NCBI GenBank assembly: GCA_037142515.1
Contig: JBAXAM010000002.1
Location: forward strand, 33,781-97,780
Direction: 5' to 3'
Length of the DNA stretch: 64,000 nt
Origin: JBAXAM01 sp037142515
Lineage (GTDB): Bacteria; Pseudomonadota; Gammaproteobacteria; UBA9339
The notes beneath the pieces were generated by a model that saw only the letters and a list, made by a program, of their open reading frames with translations, had not been told where the DNA came from and did not search any database. Below, piece by piece: positions 60,121 to 64,000 of this stretch (positions are counted from its first letter, which is position 1; each line of letters starts with the position of its first letter). A program made the translations under genes and the position numbers.

Positions 60121-63100
60121 TTACTTTATTTTATTGTAATCGTAGGCATCATAACTCCAGCAAATAGTGCAATTTTTGATATTATAATTGACCTTTAATT
60201 CCTTCAAAATGCTGTCTAATTTTTCTTTATTACCATAATTTCTTTTATCAAGAACCAAATCCAAATACTCTTGTATTTTACTGGCTGCTGATGCTTCTTC
60301 GCGACCATTGTAGCCATCTTTTGATAATTCATTCAATGCTTCACTAAGCTGACCGTTAGCTATAAAATCTTTAATGCTTTTTCTAATCTCTATAGTTTCA
60401 GGTATTTGCTTAACAGAAACATCCGCATCCCTTTTCTCATTTATGTGATATTTAGTTCCAACAACAACATCCCTCTTGCTTATATCATTTGCAGGTATCT
60501 TTTTATTAACAATAACATCCGGAGAGATTTTTGTTTTAACAAGAACATCTCTTTTTGTTACTTCATCTGTAGATAGCTTTGCTCTAACAGTAGCATCTTT
60601 TTTCACTACGTCGTCATTTGAAAAAAGTTTTGTTGCAACAAAGGTATCTTTCTTTGTTATCTCATTTGCCAAAATCCTTGGTCCAACAACAACACCTCTT
60701 TTTGTCGCCTCATCTGGAGAAGTTTTTGCTCTAATAGTAATATCTTTTTTTGTCACATCATCTGCTAAAAACTTTGGCTCAACAACAGCATCCCTTTTTG
60801 TTGCCTCATCTAGAGACAGCTTTGTACTAACAGTAGTGTCTTTTTTTGTTATATCATTCGATGAAAGCTTTGGCATAACAACAGGATTACCAACTATCGT
60901 TTTATGGCTGTAAGCATCAAAGCTCGCCAAGGGATTGAAATCACACAAGGCTCCTGAACAAGCGTTCTTAACAACACCAAGCGAATCTAAAATTCCATCC
61001 AATTCTTTCTGTTCATCTTTCGATATTGTGCCCGCTTGTATTTTACTCTCAAGAGGCTGTCTCGTCTCTATATACTCCAGTATACTCTTGGCTGCTGCTG
61101 CCTCTGCACGACCATTGAAATCACCATCTAACAACCTTGTCAATGCTCCTCTAAGATTACCTGCAGCGATAAGATTTTTAACGCTTCCTCTAATCTCTAT
61201 ATTATCATCTACCTGCTTAGTAGAAATATTTATATCTTTTTTTGATATCCCATCTACAGAAGATTTCGTTTCAACAACAATATCTTTCCTGGTTGTCTGA
61301 TTTGCAGGTAGCTTTATATTAACAACAGCATCCGAAGAAAGTTTTGTCTTAACAACAACATCCCATTTTGTTGCCTCATCTGGGAAAAGCTTTGTCTTAC
61401 CATCATCCGCAAGAAGCTTTGTTATGGCAACAACGTCTTTTTTTGTTACCCCATCTACCAAAAACTTTAGTTTAACAGCAGCATCTTTCTTTGTTGTCTC
61501 ATTTACCAAAAACTTTGATTCAACAACAGCATCCGAAGAAAGCTTTATTTCTGCAGCATAATCTTTTTTTGTTATATCATACGCGAAAAACTTTAGTTTA
61601 ACAAAAGTGTCTTTTTTTGTCGTCTCACTTGTAGAGAGCTTTGTCTCAGCAACAGGACTACCAGCTATCTTTTCATGGTCATAAGCGTTATAACTCGAAA
61701 AATAGTTGTACTTATTACACCAAACTCCCGAACAAGCATTCTTAGCAACACCAAGCGACTCTAAAACCGTATCTAACTTCTTCTGCTCCTCTGATGACAG
61801 AGCATCAAAACGCGACCCGTTTGCTAAATACCATGATATTTTCTCAGCTATATCTTCTTCTGCAAAAGACCAGGTTAGTTCATCTCCCAACATTATCAGT
61901 GCATCTTTAAGCCGGCCATTAACTATAACATCTTTAACACCATCTCTAATATAAGACTCCGCGAACCGTGCTTCTGGTTTTATTGTCTCATATACAGAAG
62001 CTTTTGTTTTAGCGACGCTATCCCTTTTCGTTTCCTCATTTGCCTTTGTTTCAACAAAAATGTCTTTTTTGATTGTCTCATCAGCAGAGAGCTTTGTCTT
62101 AACAATAACATCCCTTTTTCCATCGCCCACAGGAACATCATTCTGTTTCGTTCCTTCGTTTGGAATTGGCTTTAACACCCTTGGATCATATACAATATCC
62201 CCTTGAACTCTTTGCTGCGTATCTATTATCTTTCCATCGGAATTAGTCAGAGACCCGACATGCGTTTCAACCCCACCTAGAAGAACACTAATGCTTGAAG
62301 TAACCCACTTCTTTCCTGCAGCAATAATTTTCTCACCAACTCCAGAAAAAAGGTTATCAAGATTAATCGCTTTTGTAAGTAAAATGATATCCGCTCCTGA
62401 ATTACCAAGAACACTAATATATTCATCCGCAGTAGCTACAGAAAATATATTAGGCGATCCACCAGCAGCTAATTCCACCGGTTTACCATCTACAAGTATA
62501 GTTGCCGGCTTTTTACTAACAACCTCTTTTTCACGACTGCTACCAATTACTACATCTGTGTCTCGACGAACTGGATCAATCATATGACGGGCAACCCCAT
62601 CCAGTGACGATGACTTAGACACAAGGCCTATTCTTGCTTTAATATCAAGAATAAAAGCCACTCCTCTAGGAGTATCATATTGCGCCCCAACCTCCAAGCC
62701 GACTTTGTCAAATATACCAAAAACCCTACGCCCACCGTTATCAGACCAATACGCTAAACTCACTCTTGGACCATAAATAGGTTTAACACCATCTGCCGAA
62801 AAATAATATCCACAAACATAACCTGTCAACACTTTCGTAAGTTCTTTTCCTACTGTAGCGTCTGCTCCTGATAATGCCTTTTCTCTACCCCCGGTATTTA
62901 CAATCCAAAGATTTGTAGCTAAACCCTTTTGTTCTACTAATAATTTTGACTCTTCCGTATTAATAATAGTATTTTCACCAATAGGATGATAATAATTACC
63001 CCCAATAAACCAACTTTGATTCCAGTGCTCTACTCCAAAAGTAATTTGGTTAAAATAAACTCTAGACGCGGCTTTTTTACGATCAAAAGCACTATAGATA

Positions 63101-63450
63101 CCATATAATTTTTGCTCTTCTGGTAATAGCTGACGATATCCGAAATGAACATTACCTTCATATCCTGAACCAGGGTAATAAGCTCTTGCATCAGCAAAAA
63201 CTATTTTTGTAGGTGTTTGCCAAACCGGAAGGAAAAAATCTATTTTTGTCGAACTAAAATTTATTCTACCAAAAGACTGAGCTCCACCAATTTGAATGTA
63301 AGGACGATAGGTAGACACATTAACGATATTAGGAATATTAGGACTGCTGGATTTTGTAAGGCCAACTTGTTTGTCTTTGGCAAAAGAGGAGTTGTAGTGC
63401 AGACAATGTATTATAAACAAGCCAATTAATATTTTTCGTTTCTTGAACAT
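60121..63450 (-). CDS. Inverse-autotransporter-like surface protein with three repeated modules
   Basis: 1109 residues. Signal peptide (ILIGLFIIHCLHYNSSFA), then an inverse autotransporter beta-barrel domain at about 45-300, recognised by FGRINFSSTKIDFFLPVWQ, the DARAYYP and GEHW-like EHWNQSWFIGGNYYHP segments. After a linker domain (about 320-440) the passenger has three related modules near 496-605, 745-850 and 1016-1109. Each begins like R-x-S/V-K-D/N-x-I-x-x-G-x-L and ends with a Cys pair (NACSGVWC, NACSGALC, NCTIC) and an S-x-D/N-A-Y-D motif. Lys/Asp-rich 16-residue tandem repeats (TKKD/TKRD start) separate them. GAGGGAG precedes the ATG. Probably outer-membrane anchored and surface exposed; the passenger function is unknown. 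Confidence 0.85.
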   Translation of the reverse strand: MFKKRKILIGLFIIHCLHYNSSFAKDKQVGLTKSSSPNIPNIVNVSTYRPYIQIGGAQSFGRINFSSTKIDFFLPVWQTPTKIVFADARAYYPGSGYEGNVHFGYRQLLPEEQKLYGIYSAFDRKKAASRVYFNQITFGVEHWNQSWFIGGNYYHPIGENTIINTEESKLLVEQKGLATNLWIVNTGGREKALSGADATVGKELTKVLTGYVCGYYFSADGVKPIYGPRVSLAYWSDNGGRRVFGIFDKVGLEVGAQYDTPRGVAFILDIKARIGLVSKSSSLDGVARHMIDPVRRDTDVVIGSSREKEVVSKKPATILVDGKPVELAAGGSPNIFSVATADEYISVLGNSGADIILLTKAINLDNLFSGVGEKIIAAGKKWVTSSISVLLGGVETHVGSLTNSDGKIIDTQQRVQGDIVYDPRVLKPIPNEGTKQNDVPVGDGKRDVIVKTKLSADETIKKDIFVETKANEETKRDSVAKTKASVYETIKPEARFAESYIRDGVKDVIVNGRLKDALIMLGDELTWSFAEEDIAEKISWYLANGSRFDALSSEEQKKLDTVLESLGVAKNACSGVWCNKYNYFSSYNAYDHEKIAGSPVAETKLSTSETTKKDTFVKLKFFAYDITKKDYAAEIKLSSDAVVESKFLVNETTKKDAAVKLKFLVDGVTKKDVVAITKLLADDGKTKLFPDEATKWDVVVKTKLSSDAVVNIKLPANQTTRKDIVVETKSSVDGISKKDINISTKQVDDNIEIRGSVKNLIAAGNLRGALTRLLDGDFNGRAEAAAAKSILEYIETRQPLESKIQAGTISKDEQKELDGILDSLGVVKNACSGALCDFNPLASFDAYSHKTIVGNPVVMPKLSSNDITKKDTTVSTKLSLDEATKRDAVVEPKFLADDVTKKDITIRAKTSPDEATKRGVVVGPRILANEITKKDTFVATKLFSNDDVVKKDATVRAKLSTDEVTKRDVLVKTKISPDVIVNKKIPANDISKRDVVVGTKYHINEKRDADVSVKQIPETIEIRKSIKDFIANGQLSEALNELSKDGYNGREEASAASKIQEYLDLVLDKRNYGNKEKLDSILKELKVNYNIKNCTICWSYDAYDYNKIK

Positions 63451-63545
63451 AACTCCCTCAACCAGCGTACAAATTCAATCAGACATAACAGCCATCTTTT
63501 TTCTTTTATTTTTTATTGCAGTTTTTTATTTCCCATGTCCATAAG

Positions 63546-63602
63546 AAAAATTCATCCCAGGCCAAAACTTGCAATGCTCGCAAGTTACAGACCTGGGTGA
63601 AT
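63546..63602 (-). terminator. Intrinsic terminator of the double-glycine peptide gene
   Basis: On the minus strand an outer stem (complement of 63592-63602 with 63550-63561, one bulge) encloses an inner ACTTGC/GCAAGT stem with a 7-base loop, followed by a T-run (complement of 63546-63550). It lies about 28 bp after the peptide gene stop and would insulate the surface-protein gene. Confidence 0.7.
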
Positions 63603-63629
63603 AAGCACAAAAAAAATAAAGCTCAATGA

Positions 63630-63902
63630 TTACTCATTCCTAAGAACATAGCATTCAAATTTGTATACTTTTTTACGATCATTAGGATCAGTAATCTCTT
63701 TTACGCTCTTTCCATCTAGCATGCCCTTTCTTAAAGCATTCTGATATTTCTTTTCGTCTGCAACTGCTGTTCCATCAACATAACTAAACTTAGCAAGAAC
63801 AACACCAGGATCTGCTTTTGCTGTAACTTCACAGTACCTTATATCTTCTTGTTGTACACCACCACATACAGCCTTGATTTCAATACTAGTTAAATTTTTC
63901 AT
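63630..63902 (-). CDS. Small peptide with double-glycine (bacteriocin-type) leader
   Basis: 90 residues starting MKNLTSIEIKAVCGG. This matches double-glycine leaders (MKxLTxxEIxxVxGG) that are cut after GG (14-15) by peptidase-containing ABC exporters. The mature part would be 75 residues, charged, with Cys24 and Cys84 that could form a disulfide; it is not Gly-rich like class II bacteriocins. An AAGGGG ribosome binding site precedes the ATG and its own terminator follows. No exporter or immunity gene is in the window. It could be a bacteriocin, a signal or a host-directed peptide. Confidence 0.7.
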   Translation of the reverse strand: MKNLTSIEIKAVCGGVQQEDIRYCEVTAKADPGVVLAKFSYVDGTAVADEKKYQNALRKGMLDGKSVKEITDPNDRKKVYKFECYVLRNE

Positions 63903-64000
63903 TTTTACCCCTTATAGTTAATTTATTTTATTGTTAATTAAATGATTAAGGGTAGTGTAACATCCTTTCTGTAAATTATTTTTGACGAGGCAGCATATTT

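Noticed and set aside
60476..61300. Long open frames on the plus strand inside the surface-protein gene
   Set aside because: They mirror the tandem repeats of the minus-strand gene, whose regular codon pattern keeps the opposite strand open; no ribosome binding sites or recognisable products.
60121..63450. CRISPR-like periodicity in the surface-protein gene
   Set aside because: The 48-bp period is coding tandem repeat with diverged units, in frame, without identical repeats and unique spacers.

Overview
The window looks like chromosome from a low-GC gammaproteobacterium, probably host-associated. The gene order is gammaproteobacterial: aspS-yebC-ruvC-ruvA-ruvB; gpmI-envC-ctpA divergent from a YibN-like rhodanese and secB; ribF-ileS with murJ and rpsT nearby; and mreB-mreC-mreD followed by a yhdP-like gene. 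Several large proteins resemble those of intracellular or protist-associated lineages such as Legionellales, but I cannot fix the order or genus from sequence reading alone.

Layout. 1-5399 is a tightly packed minus-strand run proS-lipB-lipA-guaB-guaA (guaA is cut by the window edge), covering prolyl-tRNA, lipoate and GMP synthesis. 5481-9617 carries fmdB, an AT-rich single-chain restriction-modification enzyme and an aromatic amino-acid permease. 9680-14143 is aspS-yebC-ruvCAB. 14266-14781 is a collapsed toxin-antitoxin pair. 14911-22360 holds an ABC-F ATPase, ctpA, envC and gpmI on the minus strand, and a rhodanese, secB and an exported protein on the plus strand. 22367-24159 has a SagB-type nitroreductase and class II aldolase. 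24200-29599 is one giant gene encoding a repeat protein with a membrane segment and leucine-rich-repeat-like strands. tRNA-Arg(ACG) follows, then rpe-folD-adenosine deaminase, a GNAT/DUF1778 toxin-antitoxin pair, a three-gene flavoprotein/DUF1667 cassette, tRNA-Ser(GGA), an AAA/DUF4143 ATPase, a dihydrouridine synthase overlapped by a RelE/HigA pair, and an EamA transporter.

40517-40865 holds two near-identical 113-bp elements in inverted orientation, lying between the divergent EamA and asnA genes. Then come asnA, ileS-ribF, a 714-residue protein with a CX5R phosphatase signature, marC, murJ, a DUF1640-like gene, rpsT, a PPi-type phosphofructokinase, the yhdP-mreDCB block, a uridine-phosphorylase-like gene and miaB. 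The end holds a 1109-residue inverse-autotransporter-like surface protein with three related modules separated by 16-residue repeats, and a 90-residue peptide with a double-glycine leader.

Central carbon metabolism is represented by PPi-phosphofructokinase, class II aldolase, GpmI, Rpe and FolD. The envelope is represented by MreBCD, MurJ, EnvC, CtpA, YhdP and SecB. The giant repeat protein, the CX5R protein, the inverse autotransporter and the double-glycine peptide are the best candidates for undescribed host-interaction functions. Several of these accessory genes interrupt otherwise conserved gene orders.
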